Below are positions 9,556 through 18,605 of a DNA stretch of 64,000 nucleotides, in pieces. The first letter of the stretch is position 1. The number at the start of each line of letters is the position of its first letter. A model generated the notes under the pieces. The model did not search any database. It worked only from the letters and a program-made list of their open reading frames with translations, and was not told the DNA's origin. The DNA comes from Lentzea nigeriaca (lineage in GTDB: Bacteria; Actinomycetota; Actinomycetes; Mycobacteriales; Pseudonocardiaceae): contig NZ_JAFBCX010000001.1 of NCBI RefSeq assembly GCF_016907955.1, forward strand, positions 868,001-932,000. Reading direction: 5' to 3'. The position numbers and the translations under genes are program-made.

Positions 9556-10014
9556 CGGCCCGCGAACGCCACACGATGTCCCCGTCCCTGCGCACGACCG
9601 CGAAGCCTTCGCGCTCGTAGAACGCTCCCGCGCGCACGTTGGCCGCGAAGTGTTCGATGTGGACCTCATCGGTGTCCATCTGCGCGACGAGCGCGTCGAT
9701 CAGACGCGGTCCGATGCCGTGACCGCGGAAGTCCGGGTGCAGGTAGAGCTTGTAGATGACGTGCTCGGAGTCCGTGGTGGGATCGAGCCGCCCGCGTTGC
9801 CCGACGCCGACGATCCTGTCCCGCGCTTCCGCCACCACCATCAGCCCTCTGGTGACGGCCCTGGTGATCTGCGTTTCGGTCCAGAAGCGGAGCTGGTCGC
9901 GGGCGGCTTCCTCGCCGATCAAGGGGTGTAGAGCGCCGGGATGTGCTCATCGCCGAACCTGCGGATCGCCACGATGTCGCCGGGCACCGCGTCCCGTATT
10001 TCGGTTGAGGGCAT
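9542..10014 (-). pseudogene. GNAT N-acetyltransferase gene with a frameshift near codon 31
   Basis: The larger open frame (9542-9922) encodes a GNAT core with the acetyl-CoA motif DFRGHGIGPRLI, but has only a poor TTG start. The missing N-terminus is intact in another frame: ATG 10014 begins MPSTEIRDAVPGDI and reads to LYTP, then meets TGA at 9921-9919. Adding one base in the CCCC run near 9923-9926 joins LYTP to LIGEEAARDQ and gives a typical 157-158-residue acetyltransferase. The gene is therefore either a recent pseudogene or contains an assembly error. It converges on rarA and diverges from ridA with only 16 bases between start codons. Confidence 0.82.
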
Positions 10015-10030
10015 CACGCATGATCACCAC

Positions 10031-10417
10031 ATGGAACTCGTGCCGCACAACCCTTCCGACGGCGTCTACCCGGCCACCGACGACTACGTGCACGCCATGG
10101 AAGTCCGTGGCGCTGAACGGTTGTTGTTCGTCGCGGGCACCATGGGCCTCGACCCGTCCGGCACGCCCGGCGCGGATCTCGCCGAGCAGCTCGACCTGAT
10201 CTGGGCCAATATCCGCACGATCCTCGCCTCGGCGGGGATGACCGTCGCCAACATCGTCCGCCTCACCAGCTACCTGCGCGACGCGTCGTACGCGGAGGCC
10301 AACGCCGCCGCCCGTGTCGCGGCACTCGGCGGCAGGCCGGTGCCGACGACCGCGATCGTCGCCACGACCCTGGTCAGCGACTGGCTGGTGGAGATCGAGG
10401 TGGTCGCCGCAGGGTGA
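10031..10417 (+). CDS. RidA/YjgF family enamine/imine deaminase-like protein
   Basis: The 128-residue product shows the RidA fold and conserved words (FVAGTMGLDPSG, IVRLTSYLRD, VPTTAIVATTLV). RidA proteins hydrolyse reactive enamine/imine intermediates from PLP enzymes; this one lacks a tight match to the archetypal RidA subgroup, so the substrate is uncertain. The ATG at 10031 is the natural domain start. It diverges from the frameshifted GNAT gene, with a TGATCA at 10021-10026 in the short gap. Confidence 0.85.
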   Translation: MELVPHNPSDGVYPATDDYVHAMEVRGAERLLFVAGTMGLDPSGTPGADLAEQLDLIWANIRTILASAGMTVANIVRLTSYLRDASYAEANAAARVAALGGRPVPTTAIVATTLVSDWLVEIEVVAAG

Positions 10418-10537
10418 CCGGGTACGGTCCGGTCGTGTCGAGTGATCGCACGGCCAATGGGGTAGCGATGACCTTGGCTTCCCGCCCACCGCAGCCACCC
10501 GCCGTCCGGACGACGACGAGGACCTTGCCGACACCTG

Positions 10538-10669
10538 GTGCGGCCGCTCATCGGCGAGACGGTCACCATCGGTCCGTTCGCCCGAAAGCGGCTCGTGGTC
10601 GTGCACGAGGCCCTGAAGTTGTTCCCGGGCAAGCGTTACTCCCGCGACGAGGAGGCGGAGGTCGCGTAG
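10538..10669 (+). pseudogene. Possible remnant of a DUF2087-type regulator
   Basis: A short frame ending at TAG 10667-10669 reads RKRLVVVHEALKLFPGKRYS and then an acidic segment, which resembles the DUF2087 domain found at the end of small transcriptional regulators. No upstream HTH or good start codon is in frame; a GTG at 10538 gives only 43 codons. It sits between ridA and the next gene, and its stop codon overlaps that gene's putative -10. It could be a decayed gene or a small unrecognised one. Confidence 0.35.
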
Positions 10670-10672
10670 GTT
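10667..10672 (+). promoter_or_regulatory. Leaderless -10 element (TAGGTT) for the MDMPI-like gene
   Basis: TAGGTT ends seven bases before GTG 10680. The gene has no Shine-Dalgarno, so a leaderless transcript beginning at or near the GTG is likely. Confidence 0.5.
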
Positions 10673-10679
10673 CGGCGAC

Positions 10680-11315
10680 GTGACGATCAGAGAAGACTTC
10701 CTGACCACCGCCCGCATCGCGCTCGATCTCCTGCGCCATCAGAAGGTCACCGAGAACTGGGAGAAGCCGAGCGCGCTGCCCGAGTTCGGCGTCAGCGGCC
10801 TCGCCGGCCACATCGGCTACCAGGCCTTGCCCGTCCCGTCGATGATCTCGGCGCCCCTCGGTGACGAACCGGTCGTCGGCCTGATGGAGCACTACGCGCG
10901 AGCGAACTGGACCGAGCAGGACGTCGACTCGGAGTTCCACAGCCGCATCCGCGCGGGCGGCGAGAAGATCGCGGAGGAAGGCCAGGACGCGCTGTGCGAC
11001 CGGTTCGAGCAGACGCTCGACGAGCTCGCGAAGACGTTGCCAGACCTGGACGACCGGCCTGTCCGGATGCCGCACTGGGGTCCGTGGGCGGTGTCGCTGG
11101 ACGACTACCTCGTGACCCGCCTGATGGAGTTCGTCGTGCACTCCGACGACCTCGCGGTGAGCGTCGGCGTCGACACGCCGGAGTTTCCGCGCCACGTCAA
11201 CGAGACCGTGATCGACCTGCTGACCCGCATGTCCCTCAACCGCCACAAGGCCGTGGACCTCGTGCGCGCGTTGAGCCGCAAGGAACGCGCACCGCAGGAC
11301 ATCACCGCGTTCTAA
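10680..11315 (+). CDS. Maleylpyruvate isomerase N-terminal (DinB-like) domain protein
   Basis: The 211-residue protein resembles the MDMPI N-terminal/DinB four-helix family, whose members are metal-dependent thiol transferases or isomerases using mycothiol in actinobacteria. Supporting segments are GLAGHIGYQ (metal-ligand His region) and LMEFVVHSDDLAVSVG (His in the third helix). The GTG at 10680 is supported by the TAGGTT -10 seven bases upstream and by lack of a Shine-Dalgarno. The 3' end overlaps the convergent acyltransferase gene by four bases. The substrate is unknown. Confidence 0.8.
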   Translation: MTIREDFLTTARIALDLLRHQKVTENWEKPSALPEFGVSGLAGHIGYQALPVPSMISAPLGDEPVVGLMEHYARANWTEQDVDSEFHSRIRAGGEKIAEEGQDALCDRFEQTLDELAKTLPDLDDRPVRMPHWGPWAVSLDDYLVTRLMEFVVHSDDLAVSVGVDTPEFPRHVNETVIDLLTRMSLNRHKAVDLVRALSRKERAPQDITAF

Positions 11316-11890
11316 CGAGGGCACACCATCAGCAGGGCGAGCTTGTTCGGCAGCATGATCTCGTCAGCGACCATGAACCCGCCGGCCTCGAACGACCTGA
11401 TGGCCCGCTTGTTGCGCACGTCCGGGTCCAGCACGATCCGCGTGCAGTGCGGGTCGGCCGCGAACAGCGCGTCGGTGAGCCGGGGGAGCAGCGACCGCAC
11501 CAGTCCCTGGTCGGTCATCGCGAGCTCACCGACCGCGAGGTTCAGCCCGAGGTCGTGCGGCCTGGCCTGGTAGCACCCCGCGACGACGTCCCGTGCCGCG
11601 CGGTAGACCTCCGCGTAGATCACCGGCCGCCCGTGCCAGCTGATCAGCAACGGCCGGACGTCGTCGCCGCCGAGGTGACCCCGCAGCCGTTCCTCCCACC
11701 GCGGCAACGACCAGGCCCGCCGCGCGAACGCCGCCACGTGCGGCGCCTGGTTCCAGCGGTGGATGAGGTGCAGGTCGTAGCCGTCGGACCGGGCCACGCG
11801 GGCCTGCCACGGATCCGTGAGCTCCGGGATCGGCGGGGCGCCCGCCGTGGCGTGCTTGCGGTAGGAGTCCAGGTGCGACACCGGCTTCAC
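11312..11890 (-). CDS. Siderophore-type N-acyltransferase (IucB/RhbD/MbtK-like)
   Basis: The 192-residue protein matches the acetyltransferase family of hydroxamate-siderophore and lysine N-acyltransferases: HRWNQAPHVAAFARRAW, LISWHGRPVIYAEVYRA, and the late EAGGFMVADEIMLPNK segment. These enzymes acylate N6-hydroxylysine or mycobactin lysine. I choose GTG 11890, preceded by AGGAGG at 11900-11895; a longer frame to 11959 would translate the iron box and promoter. An iron box lies 23 bases upstream, so DtxR/IdeR-type iron repression is likely. No other siderophore gene is in the window, so it may serve a pathway elsewhere. Confidence 0.87.
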   Translation of the reverse strand: MKPVSHLDSYRKHATAGAPPIPELTDPWQARVARSDGYDLHLIHRWNQAPHVAAFARRAWSLPRWEERLRGHLGGDDVRPLLISWHGRPVIYAEVYRAARDVVAGCYQARPHDLGLNLAVGELAMTDQGLVRSLLPRLTDALFAADPHCTRIVLDPDVRNKRAIRSFEAGGFMVADEIMLPNKLALLMVCPR

Positions 11891-11912
11891 GAGGCCTCCT
11901 GCCCAGGGCGAC

Positions 11913-11931
11913 TTAGGGTTGCCTAACTCCA
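11913..11931 (-). promoter_or_regulatory. Iron box (DtxR/IdeR/DmdR-type operator)
   Basis: The 19-base site begins TTAGG and contains GCCTAAC, agreeing with 13 of 19 positions of the known actinobacterial iron-box consensus (TTAGGTTAGGCTAACCTAA), with both half-site cores kept. It lies just upstream of the acyltransferase start, and a TTGACA at 11955-11950 is a candidate -35. Binding of an iron-loaded repressor here would block transcription. Confidence 0.72.
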
Positions 11932-12033
11932 CTGCGCGGGAGCCGCCGGTGTCAAGCAATGTGTGACCGGTATTTCACAGGCGGTGACCGGGTCGAGTCA
12001 ATGAAGCGGCCCGAATTCGTTTGGACGGCGGCG

Positions 12034-12039
12034 TAGGTT
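12034..12039 (+). promoter_or_regulatory. Leaderless -10 element (TAGGTT) for the DinB gene
   Basis: TAGGTT ends seven bases before ATG 12047 with no Shine-Dalgarno between, the same layout as at 10667 and 8193. Confidence 0.5.
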
Positions 12040-12046
12040 CGTGACC

Positions 12047-12544
12047 ATGGCCGAGACCCAGCGCGAACCGGTGCCGCGCGTCGACACGGGTGAGCTCGAC
12101 GTCGCACACGCGTTCCTGAAGTTCCAGCGCCACTGCGTGCTGAAGAAGGCGGAAGGCCTGACCGAGGACCAGCTCCGCAAGCCGCTGGTCGCGAGCGGTA
12201 CGTCGCTCCTCGGGTTGATCCAGCACCTCACCGAGGCCGAGCGCTTCTGGTTCGACCACCACGTCGGTGGCGCGGACTGGTCCGAAGAGGACGAGCTGGA
12301 CATGGCGGTGCCCGAGGAACGGAGCGCGGGTGAGGTGATCGAGGCCTATCGCGCGGCGACCGCGGACAGCGACAGGGCCATCGAGGCCGCCGGTGATCCC
12401 GAGGCGCTGATGGCGATTCCGACTCCGGACGGCGTGCGGCACACGCTGCGCTGGACCCTCGCCCACATGACCACCGAAACCGCCAGGCACGCGGGCCACG
12501 CGGACATCCTCCGGGAGCAGATCGACGGCGTCACCGGACGCTGA
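12047..12544 (+). CDS. DinB family protein (DUF664-like)
   Basis: The 165-residue four-helix protein has the three His-containing segments expected of DinB-like metal sites: LIQHLTEAERFWFDHH and HMTTETARHAGHADILREQ. Actinobacterial members are thought to be mycothiol-dependent transferases. ATG 12047 is preferred over GTG 12041 because of the TAGGTT -10 placed seven bases before it. It stands alone between the acyltransferase and the DUF948-alaS operon. Confidence 0.87.
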   Translation: MAETQREPVPRVDTGELDVAHAFLKFQRHCVLKKAEGLTEDQLRKPLVASGTSLLGLIQHLTEAERFWFDHHVGGADWSEEDELDMAVPEERSAGEVIEAYRAATADSDRAIEAAGDPEALMAIPTPDGVRHTLRWTLAHMTTETARHAGHADILREQIDGVTGR

Positions 12545-12636
12545 AGATCAACTACCGGTGCCGCTCATTTGGCTGTCGGACCCACCCGGTAATCTCACCG
12601 GCAATCAAGCCACAACGCCGGTCACCAGGAGGATCC

Positions 12637-13041
12637 GTGTCGCCAGGGCAGATCGCCGCGTGGGTCGGCGCCGGCGCGTTCGTGCTGGTCGCGCTCGTGG
12701 TGGTGTTCGTCGGCATCAAGGCAGCGCGGTTCTTCGACGAGGCCACGATCGCGATGCGCAAGGCGCACGAGAACACCGATCCGTTGTTCAGCGAGGCCAA
12801 CACGACGCTGACCCACGTGAACACGCAGCTCGAGCGCGTCGACGGCATCACGGCCAACGCACGCGCCGTCACCGGCAACGTCTCCGCGCTCACCAGCCTG
12901 TTCACCGCCACGCTCGGCGGGCCGCTGGTCAAGGCCGCCGCGCTGTCCTACGGCGTGAGCAAGGCCGTGAAGGCCCGCCGCAAGGCCGCCGAGCAGCCGA
13001 ACAAGCACGCCAAGCGCCGCCCGAGGCGAGGTGCGAAATGA
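12637..13041 (+). CDS. DUF948-domain membrane protein
   Basis: The 134-residue protein has one N-terminal transmembrane helix (about 8-28), a heptad-rich middle and a very basic tail (RRKAAEQPNKHAKRRPRR). DUF948 proteins are small membrane-anchored coiled-coil proteins of unknown role, conserved upstream of alaS in actinobacteria. GTG 12637 follows an AGGAGGA Shine-Dalgarno at 12627-12633. The stop overlaps the next start by four bases. Confidence 0.88.
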   Translation: MSPGQIAAWVGAGAFVLVALVVVFVGIKAARFFDEATIAMRKAHENTDPLFSEANTTLTHVNTQLERVDGITANARAVTGNVSALTSLFTATLGGPLVKAAALSYGVSKAVKARRKAAEQPNKHAKRRPRRGAK

Positions 13042-13307
13042 GCCGCCTCTTCTGGTTCGGCCTGGGTGCCGCGGCCGGGCTCTTCGTCGCGAAGAAGGCC
13101 GCCGAGGTCACAAAGCAGGCGACTCCCGCCGGTATCGGCGCTAACGTGGGTGAAGGCCTGCGTGAGCTCGCCGGCGCGATCGGTTCCTTCGGGGCCGAGG
13201 TGCGCGCGGGCATGGCCGAACGGGAACAGGAGTTGCAGGAGACCGTGGAACGTCAGACGGGCTTCACGCCGGGGCGTCGAGCGCCCAGGGCGAACGGCAA
13301 GCACTGA
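13038..13307 (+). CDS. DUF6167-like small membrane-associated protein
   Basis: This 89-residue protein begins with a hydrophobic segment ([19 protein letters not shown]) and continues as an amphipathic helix with an Arg-rich end. A small protein of this kind sits between DUF948 and alaS in many actinobacteria. The ATG at 13038 overlaps the DUF948 stop (ATGA). Its function is unknown; the conserved position suggests a link to DUF948. Confidence 0.8.
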   Translation: MSRLFWFGLGAAAGLFVAKKAAEVTKQATPAGIGANVGEGLRELAGAIGSFGAEVRAGMAEREQELQETVERQTGFTPGRRAPRANGKH

Positions 13308-13386
13308 AAGACAGCCGTTCGCCACTGTGTCATGCGCTTGGCACAGCGCACGCCCCCGACAAACTCTTGACCAGCAAGGAACTCCC

Positions 13387-16056
13387 GTGCAGACCCACGA
13401 GATCATCAAGCGTTTCCGCGAGCACTTCGAGCGCAACGGGCACAAGTACATCCCGTCCTCGTCGCTCCTGCTCGACGACCCGAACCTGCTGTTCGTCAAC
13501 GCCGGCATGGTGCCGTTCAAGCCGTACTTCCTCGGCGAGGCCCCGCCGCCCGCCCCGCGGATGACGAGCATCCAGAAGTGCGTGCGCACCCCGGACATCG
13601 ACGAGGTCGGCAAGACGACGCGCCACCTCACGTTCTTCCAGATGGCCGGCAACTTCTCGATCGGCGACTACTTCAAGGAAGACGCCATCCGCCTCGCCTG
13701 GTCGCTCGTGACCGGTTCGGTGGACGAGGGTGGCTACGGCTTCGACCCGGAGCGCATCTGGGTCACCGTCTACAACGACGACGACGAGGCCATCGAGCTG
13801 TGGCAGAAGATCGCCGGGCTGCCGACCGAGCGCATCCAGCGCCGTGACGGCAAGGACAACTACTGGGACATGGGCGTGCCCGGTCCCGGCGGCCCCTGCT
13901 CGGAGATCTACTTCGACCGCGGCCCGGAGTACGGCAAGGAGGGCGGCCCCGTCGTCGACGAGGACCGCTACCTGGAGATCTGGAACCTGGTCTTCATGCA
14001 GGACGTCCGCGGCGAGCTGAGCCCCAAGGAGGGCCACAAGCCGATCGGGTCGCTGCCCGCCAAGAACATCGACACCGGCATGGGCGTCGAGCGCGTCGCC
14101 TACCTGCTGCAGGGCGTCGACAACGTCTACGAGACCGACCTGGTCCGCGCCGTCATCAACAAGGCCGAGGAGCTCTCCGGCCGCAAGTACGGCGCTGACG
14201 AGACCGACGACGTCCGTTTCCGCGTGATCGCCGACCACGCCCGTTCCGGCGTCATGCTGGTCGGCGACGGGGTCACGCCCGGCAACGAGGCCCGCGGCTA
14301 CGTGCTGCGCCGCCTGCTGCGCCGCATCGTCCGCTCCGCCCGCCTGCTGGGTGTCACGGAGCCGGTGCTGGTGCAGTTCGCCGAGGTCGTCCGCGACGCC
14401 ATGGGCCCCGCCTACCCCGAGCTGGTCAGCGGTTTCGCCCGCATCCAGCAGGTGCTCAAGGCCGAGGAGGACACGTTCCTCCGCACGCTCGACGCCGGTT
14501 CGCGGATCTTCGAGAACGCCGCCGCCGAGGTGAAGGCCGACGGCCGCGCCACGCTGCCGGGCGACCGCGCCTTCCAGCTGCACGACACGTACGGCTTCCC
14601 GATCGACCTGACGCTGGAGATGGCCTCCGAGGCCGGTCTGAGCGTCGACGAGGACGGCTTCCGCAAGCTGATGGCCGAGCAGCGCGCCCGCGCCAAGGCC
14701 GACGCCGCCGGCAAGAAGACCGGCCACGGCGACCAGACCGTGTACCGCGAGCTGCTGGAGCAGGGTCCGACCGAGTTCACCGGCTACAGCGAGCTCGCCT
14801 CCGAGGCCACGCTGCGCGGCATCGTGCTGAACGGTCAGCGGATCTCCAGCGCCAAGGAAGGCGACATCGTCGAGGTCGTCCTCGACCGGACGCCGCTCTA
14901 CGCCGAGTCCGGTGGCCAGGAGTCCGACGCCGGCACGATCGTCACGGGCAACGCCGAGCTCGAGGTGCTCGACGTGCAGAAGGTCGCCCGCAAGCTGTGG
15001 GTGCACCAGGTGCGCGTCCGGTCCGGCGAGATCAGTGAGGGCGAGCACGTCGAGGCCCGCGTCGACCCGGAGTGGCGCATCGGTGCCCGCCAGGGCCACT
15101 CGGGCACGCACGTCGTGCACGCCGCCCTGCGCCAGGTGCTCGGCCCGTCGGCCCTGCAGAGCGGTTCGTACAACAAGCCCGGCTACCTGCGGCTCGACTT
15201 CGCCTGGACCGGCGGTCTGTCGAACGAGGCCAAGTCCGAGATCGAAGAGGTCTCGAACCTCGCCGTGCGCAAGGACCTGCCGGTCTCCGTCGTGTACACC
15301 GACATGGCCGGCGCCCAGGACATGGGTGCTGTCGCCCTGTTCGGCGAGACCTACGACGAAACGGTGCGCGTCGTCGAGATCGGCGGCCCCTGGTCGCGTG
15401 AGCTCTGCGGTGGCACGCACGTCGAGCACTCGTCGCAGATCGGCCCGATCACGCTGCTGGGCGAGTCGTCGGTCGGTTCCGGCGTGCGCCGCCTGGAGGC
15501 CTACGTCGGCATCGAGGCCATGCGGTTCCTCGCCAAGGAACGCGCCATCGTGCAGAACCTCTCGGACATGCTGAAGGTCGGCTCCGAAGGCCTGCCCGAG
15601 CGGATCGAGTCGCTGGTCGAGCGTCTGAAGACCGCCGAGAAGGAGCTGGAGAAGGTCCGCGCCGCCCAGCTGCTCGGCAACGCCAGCTCGCTCGCCGACA
15701 AGGCCCTCGACGTGCGCGGCCTGTCGCTCGTGGCCCTCGGCCTGGAGGGCGTGTCGGGCAACGACCTGCGCACGCTCGGTGGCGAGGTCCGCAACCGCCT
15801 GGGCAACAAGCCGGGTGTCGTGGCCCTGTTCTCGGTCGACGGCGACAAGGTGAGCTTCGTGGTCGCCACGACGGCCGCCGCCCGCGACCTGGGCCTGGCC
15901 GCCGGCAAGCTCGTCCCGGTGTTCGGCCCGGCCATCGCCGCCCGCGGTGGCGGCAAGCCGGACCTGGCCCAGGGCGGCGGCACGCACCCGGCCGGTGTTC
16001 CCGACGCCATCACGGCTCTCACGAACGAACTGGACAAGGTGCTTGAGCAGCGCTGA
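13387..16056 (+). CDS. alaS: Alanine--tRNA ligase
   Basis: The 889-residue protein is a full-length class II alanyl-tRNA synthetase that charges tRNA-Ala. The N-terminus ([16 protein letters not shown]) and the catalytic domain are intact. The editing domain keeps its zinc ligands HSGTHVVH and CGGTHV, and the C-Ala domain ([11 protein letters not shown]) is complete. GTG 13387 follows AAGGAA at 13376-13381. ruvX starts inside its last 14 bases, beginning the alaS-ruvX-mltG-aroE arrangement that is conserved in actinobacteria. Confidence 0.98.
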   Translation: MQTHEIIKRFREHFERNGHKYIPSSSLLLDDPNLLFVNAGMVPFKPYFLGEAPPPAPRMTSIQKCVRTPDIDEVGKTTRHLTFFQMAGNFSIGDYFKEDAIRLAWSLVTGSVDEGGYGFDPERIWVTVYNDDDEAIELWQKIAGLPTERIQRRDGKDNYWDMGVPGPGGPCSEIYFDRGPEYGKEGGPVVDEDRYLEIWNLVFMQDVRGELSPKEGHKPIGSLPAKNIDTGMGVERVAYLLQGVDNVYETDLVRAVINKAEELSGRKYGADETDDVRFRVIADHARSGVMLVGDGVTPGNEARGYVLRRLLRRIVRSARLLGVTEPVLVQFAEVVRDAMGPAYPELVSGFARIQQVLKAEEDTFLRTLDAGSRIFENAAAEVKADGRATLPGDRAFQLHDTYGFPIDLTLEMASEAGLSVDEDGFRKLMAEQRARAKADAAGKKTGHGDQTVYRELLEQGPTEFTGYSELASEATLRGIVLNGQRISSAKEGDIVEVVLDRTPLYAESGGQESDAGTIVTGNAELEVLDVQKVARKLWVHQVRVRSGEISEGEHVEARVDPEWRIGARQGHSGTHVVHAALRQVLGPSALQSGSYNKPGYLRLDFAWTGGLSNEAKSEIEEVSNLAVRKDLPVSVVYTDMAGAQDMGAVALFGETYDETVRVVEIGGPWSRELCGGTHVEHSSQIGPITLLGESSVGSGVRRLEAYVGIEAMRFLAKERAIVQNLSDMLKVGSEGLPERIESLVERLKTAEKELEKVRAAQLLGNASSLADKALDVRGLSLVALGLEGVSGNDLRTLGGEVRNRLGNKPGVVALFSVDGDKVSFVVATTAAARDLGLAAGKLVPVFGPAIAARGGGKPDLAQGGGTHPAGVPDAITALTNELDKVLEQR

Positions 16057-16531
16057 CGTCCCCGGCGTCGACGATCCGGGCCTCGGCAGGAGGCTCGGCG
16101 TCGACGTCGGATCGGTTCGAGTGGGAATTTCTCTCAGCGATCCGAGTGCGTTTCTGGCGACTCCGCTGGTTACCCTCCAGCGTGACGAGAAGGGCGGCTC
16201 GGACCTCACCGAGCTCGTACGTCTCGTGGCCGAGCATGACGTCGTCGAAATCGTGGTCGGCCTGCCCAAGACACTGGCTGGGCGGCACGGACCGGCAGCG
16301 GAAGCGGCGACCGCGTACGCTGCCGCGTTGGCCGGACGGGTCGCTCCCGTTCCGGTCCGGCTCAGCGACGAACGGCTGACGACGGTCGTGGTGAGCCGCG
16401 TGCTCGCGCAGCGCGGTGTCAAGGGCAAGAAGCAGCGTGCCGTGGTCGACCAGGCCGCCGCTGTCGAGATCCTGCAGTCGTGGCTGGACGCACGGGCACG
16501 TTCTGTGGCCGCCCGAAAGGACGAGGTGTGA
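16043..16531 (+). CDS. ruvX: Putative Holliday junction resolvase / pre-16S rRNA nuclease (YqgF)
   Basis: The 162-residue protein has the RNase H-like YqgF fold: [12 protein letters not shown] (first catalytic Asp), [14 protein letters not shown], and SDERLTTV with the later Asp/Glu. YqgF is needed for 16S rRNA 5' maturation in bacteria and was named for resolvase similarity. I choose TTG 16043, which overlaps alaS by 14 bases; no ATG or GTG lies in frame before the conserved RLGVDVG. The end overlaps mltG as GTGA. Confidence 0.9.
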   Translation: MSSADVPGVDDPGLGRRLGVDVGSVRVGISLSDPSAFLATPLVTLQRDEKGGSDLTELVRLVAEHDVVEIVVGLPKTLAGRHGPAAEAATAYAAALAGRVAPVPVRLSDERLTTVVVSRVLAQRGVKGKKQRAVVDQAAAVEILQSWLDARARSVAARKDEV

Positions 16532-17748
16532 GCGACGATCTCGGGTTGTTCACCGACCCCGACGTGGACGAACGACGCCCGCTCAAGCGTGAGCGGGGGC
16601 GTGAGAACAGCGCCCGCGCCAAGGCGAAGAAGCGCAAGAAGACGATCATGTGGCTGGTCGTGGCGCTGGTCCTCGCCGTGGGCATGGGCGGTGCCGTCTA
16701 CGGCTACCGCGAGCTGCGTGGCATCGGTTCGTACGACGACTTCACCGGCAGTGGCGAGACCGACACCATCATCGAGGTCCAGGACGGCGAGGTCATCAGC
16801 CAGATCGCCTCGACCCTCTACGACAACGGCGTCGTCGCCTCCGCGCGCGCCTTCATCGAGGCCAGCAAGTCCGACGCCCGTGTGACGTCGGTCCAGCCGG
16901 GCTTCTACCTGATGAAGACGAAGATGTCGGGCAAACAGGCAGTGGCCCGCATGATCGACGAGAAGACGCGGGTGCCCGCCGTCCAGATCATCGGCGGCAT
17001 CAAGCTCACCGACATCAAGGTGGGCGACAAGCTCGTCAAGGGCATCTACTCCCAGCTGGCAGACGCGAGCTGCACGGAGAAGGACGGCGTCAAGAAGTGC
17101 CTGACCGCTGACGAGATCAAGGCCGCGGCCGAGCAGACCGACCCGGTGGCCCTCGGCGTCCCCGAGTGGGCGCTCGCCGACGTGAAGAAGGCCGAGCCCC
17201 AGTACCGCCTCGAAGGCCTGATCATGCGCGGCGTCTACCAGGTCAAGCCGGGCGTCAGCGCGGTCGAGATGATCCGCAGCGTGATCGTGGCGTCGACGCA
17301 GAAGCTGCAGGGCGCCGGCATCCCCGGCGGCACCGCGAACACCGGCTTCCGTCCCTACGAGGTCCTGGTCATCGCCTCGCTGATCGAGAAGGAAGCCATC
17401 GAGAAGGACTTCACCAAGGTCTCCCAGGTGATCTACAACCGCCTGAAGGAGCCCATGGCCCTGCAGTTCGACTCGACCATCAACTACAAGAACAACCAGC
17501 CCCACATCCGCACCTCGGACGCCGACCGCGCCAAGCCGGGCCCGTACAACACGTACAAGAACCTGGGCCTGCCGCCGACGCCGATCGGTTCGCCGTCCCA
17601 GCAGGCCATCGCGGCCGCCCTGAAGCCGGAGGGCGGCAACATCATGTACTTCGTGAAGTGCGAGAAGGACGGCACCTCGTGCTTCTCGGTCACGATCGAC
17701 GAGCACAACGCGAAGGACCAGAAGGCCCAGAAGGACGGCATCTACTAG
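16528..17748 (+). CDS. mltG: Endolytic murein transglycosylase
   Basis: The 406-residue protein has a basic cytoplasmic tail (about 1-38), one transmembrane helix (about 40-62) and a YceG/MltG domain. The catalytic Glu lies in VIASLIEKEAIEKD, followed by FDSTINY and NTYKNLGLPPTPI, all typical. MltG cleaves nascent glycan strands and sets their length. GTG 16528 overlaps the ruvX stop by four bases, and the stop shares one base with the aroE GTG. The plain membrane anchor without a long N-terminal repeat region is shorter than streptomycete forms. Confidence 0.95.
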   Translation: MSDDLGLFTDPDVDERRPLKRERGRENSARAKAKKRKKTIMWLVVALVLAVGMGGAVYGYRELRGIGSYDDFTGSGETDTIIEVQDGEVISQIASTLYDNGVVASARAFIEASKSDARVTSVQPGFYLMKTKMSGKQAVARMIDEKTRVPAVQIIGGIKLTDIKVGDKLVKGIYSQLADASCTEKDGVKKCLTADEIKAAAEQTDPVALGVPEWALADVKKAEPQYRLEGLIMRGVYQVKPGVSAVEMIRSVIVASTQKLQGAGIPGGTANTGFRPYEVLVIASLIEKEAIEKDFTKVSQVIYNRLKEPMALQFDSTINYKNNQPHIRTSDADRAKPGPYNTYKNLGLPPTPIGSPSQQAIAAALKPEGGNIMYFVKCEKDGTSCFSVTIDEHNAKDQKAQKDGIY

Positions 17749-18566
17749 TGCGTCGCGCGGCAGTGATCGGCTCGCCGATCGAGCACTCGCTCTCTCCCGT
17801 GCTGCACAACGCCGCCTACGCCGCACTGGGCCTGGACTGGGAGTACACGCGCCTGGAGTGCACCGAGGACCGGGTGGCGCCGCTGGTGGCGTCACTCGGC
17901 CCGGAGTGGGTCGGCCTCTCGTGCACGATGCCGACGAAGCGCGCCGCTTTGGCCGTCGCGTCCTCGGTGACGTCGCGGGCGGAGGCCGTCGGTGCCGCGA
18001 ACACGTTGGTGCGCACCGGTTCGGGGTGGCACGCCGACTGCACCGATGTGGACGGCGTCGTGGGAGCGTTGCGGGAGAAGGGGTTCTCCTCCGGCAAGCG
18101 CGGTGTCGTGATCGGTGCCGGCGGCACGGCCACGGCTGCGCTGGCGGGGCTCGCCGAGTTGGGGATCTCGTCGGTTTCCCTTGTGGTGCGGGACCCTTCG
18201 CGTACTTCGGAGGCGCTGGAGACGGCTTCTCGGGTCGGGGTCGCTGTCGACGTGCTGGCTTTGTCCTCTGTGGACCTCGGTGCGCTGGCCGGCGAGGCCG
18301 ATGTTCTGGTGTCCACCGTGCCTGCGTCGGCCACCGAGGTGTTGGCTGGTGCTGTTGCTCGGGCGCCGTACGTGTTGGACGTGATCTACCATCCCTGGCC
18401 CACGCCGGTGGCTTTGGCGGTGGAGGCCGCGGGGACTCGGTTGGCCACTGGGCTGGACATGTTGCTGCATCAGGCTTTTGGGCAGGTGGAGCTGTTCACC
18501 GGGATGGCTGCGCCGCAGGATCTGATGCGGTCTGCTCTGGCTGCCGAGCTGACGGCTCGGGCGTAG
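17748..18566 (+). CDS. aroE: Shikimate dehydrogenase
   Basis: The 272-residue enzyme reduces 3-dehydroshikimate to shikimate with NADPH. The substrate motif is SLSP near residue 15, the catalytic Lys is in CTMPTK (in place of the usual NVTxPxK), the dinucleotide motif is GAGGTATAAL, and the C-terminal LDMLLHQAFGQVELF is conserved. GTG 17748 shares a base with the mltG stop (TAGTG). The other shikimate genes resume at 26.6 kb after an accessory block. GC at third positions falls in its second half (ttg, gct, ggg codons), unlike mltG. Confidence 0.95.
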   Translation: MRRAAVIGSPIEHSLSPVLHNAAYAALGLDWEYTRLECTEDRVAPLVASLGPEWVGLSCTMPTKRAALAVASSVTSRAEAVGAANTLVRTGSGWHADCTDVDGVVGALREKGFSSGKRGVVIGAGGTATAALAGLAELGISSVSLVVRDPSRTSEALETASRVGVAVDVLALSSVDLGALAGEADVLVSTVPASATEVLAGAVARAPYVLDVIYHPWPTPVALAVEAAGTRLATGLDMLLHQAFGQVELFTGMAAPQDLMRSALAAELTARA

Positions 18567-18605
18567 CGAGCGCAACCTCTTCGCCGCTCGGGACGTCCTG
18601 GGGGC

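Noticed and set aside
13308..13386. T-box leader for alaS
   Set aside because: The gap is 79 bases with no stem I or antiterminator; actinobacterial T-boxes mostly precede ileS.
16100..16135. tRNA T-loop-like GGTTCGA
   Set aside because: The word is inside ruvX coding sequence and has no matching acceptor or anticodon stems.
13330..17895. A 1521-codon open frame on the minus strand
   Set aside because: It is fully antisense to alaS, ruvX and mltG, has low-complexity Val/Leu/Asp/Arg composition and no domain; it is a by-product of high GC at third codon positions.
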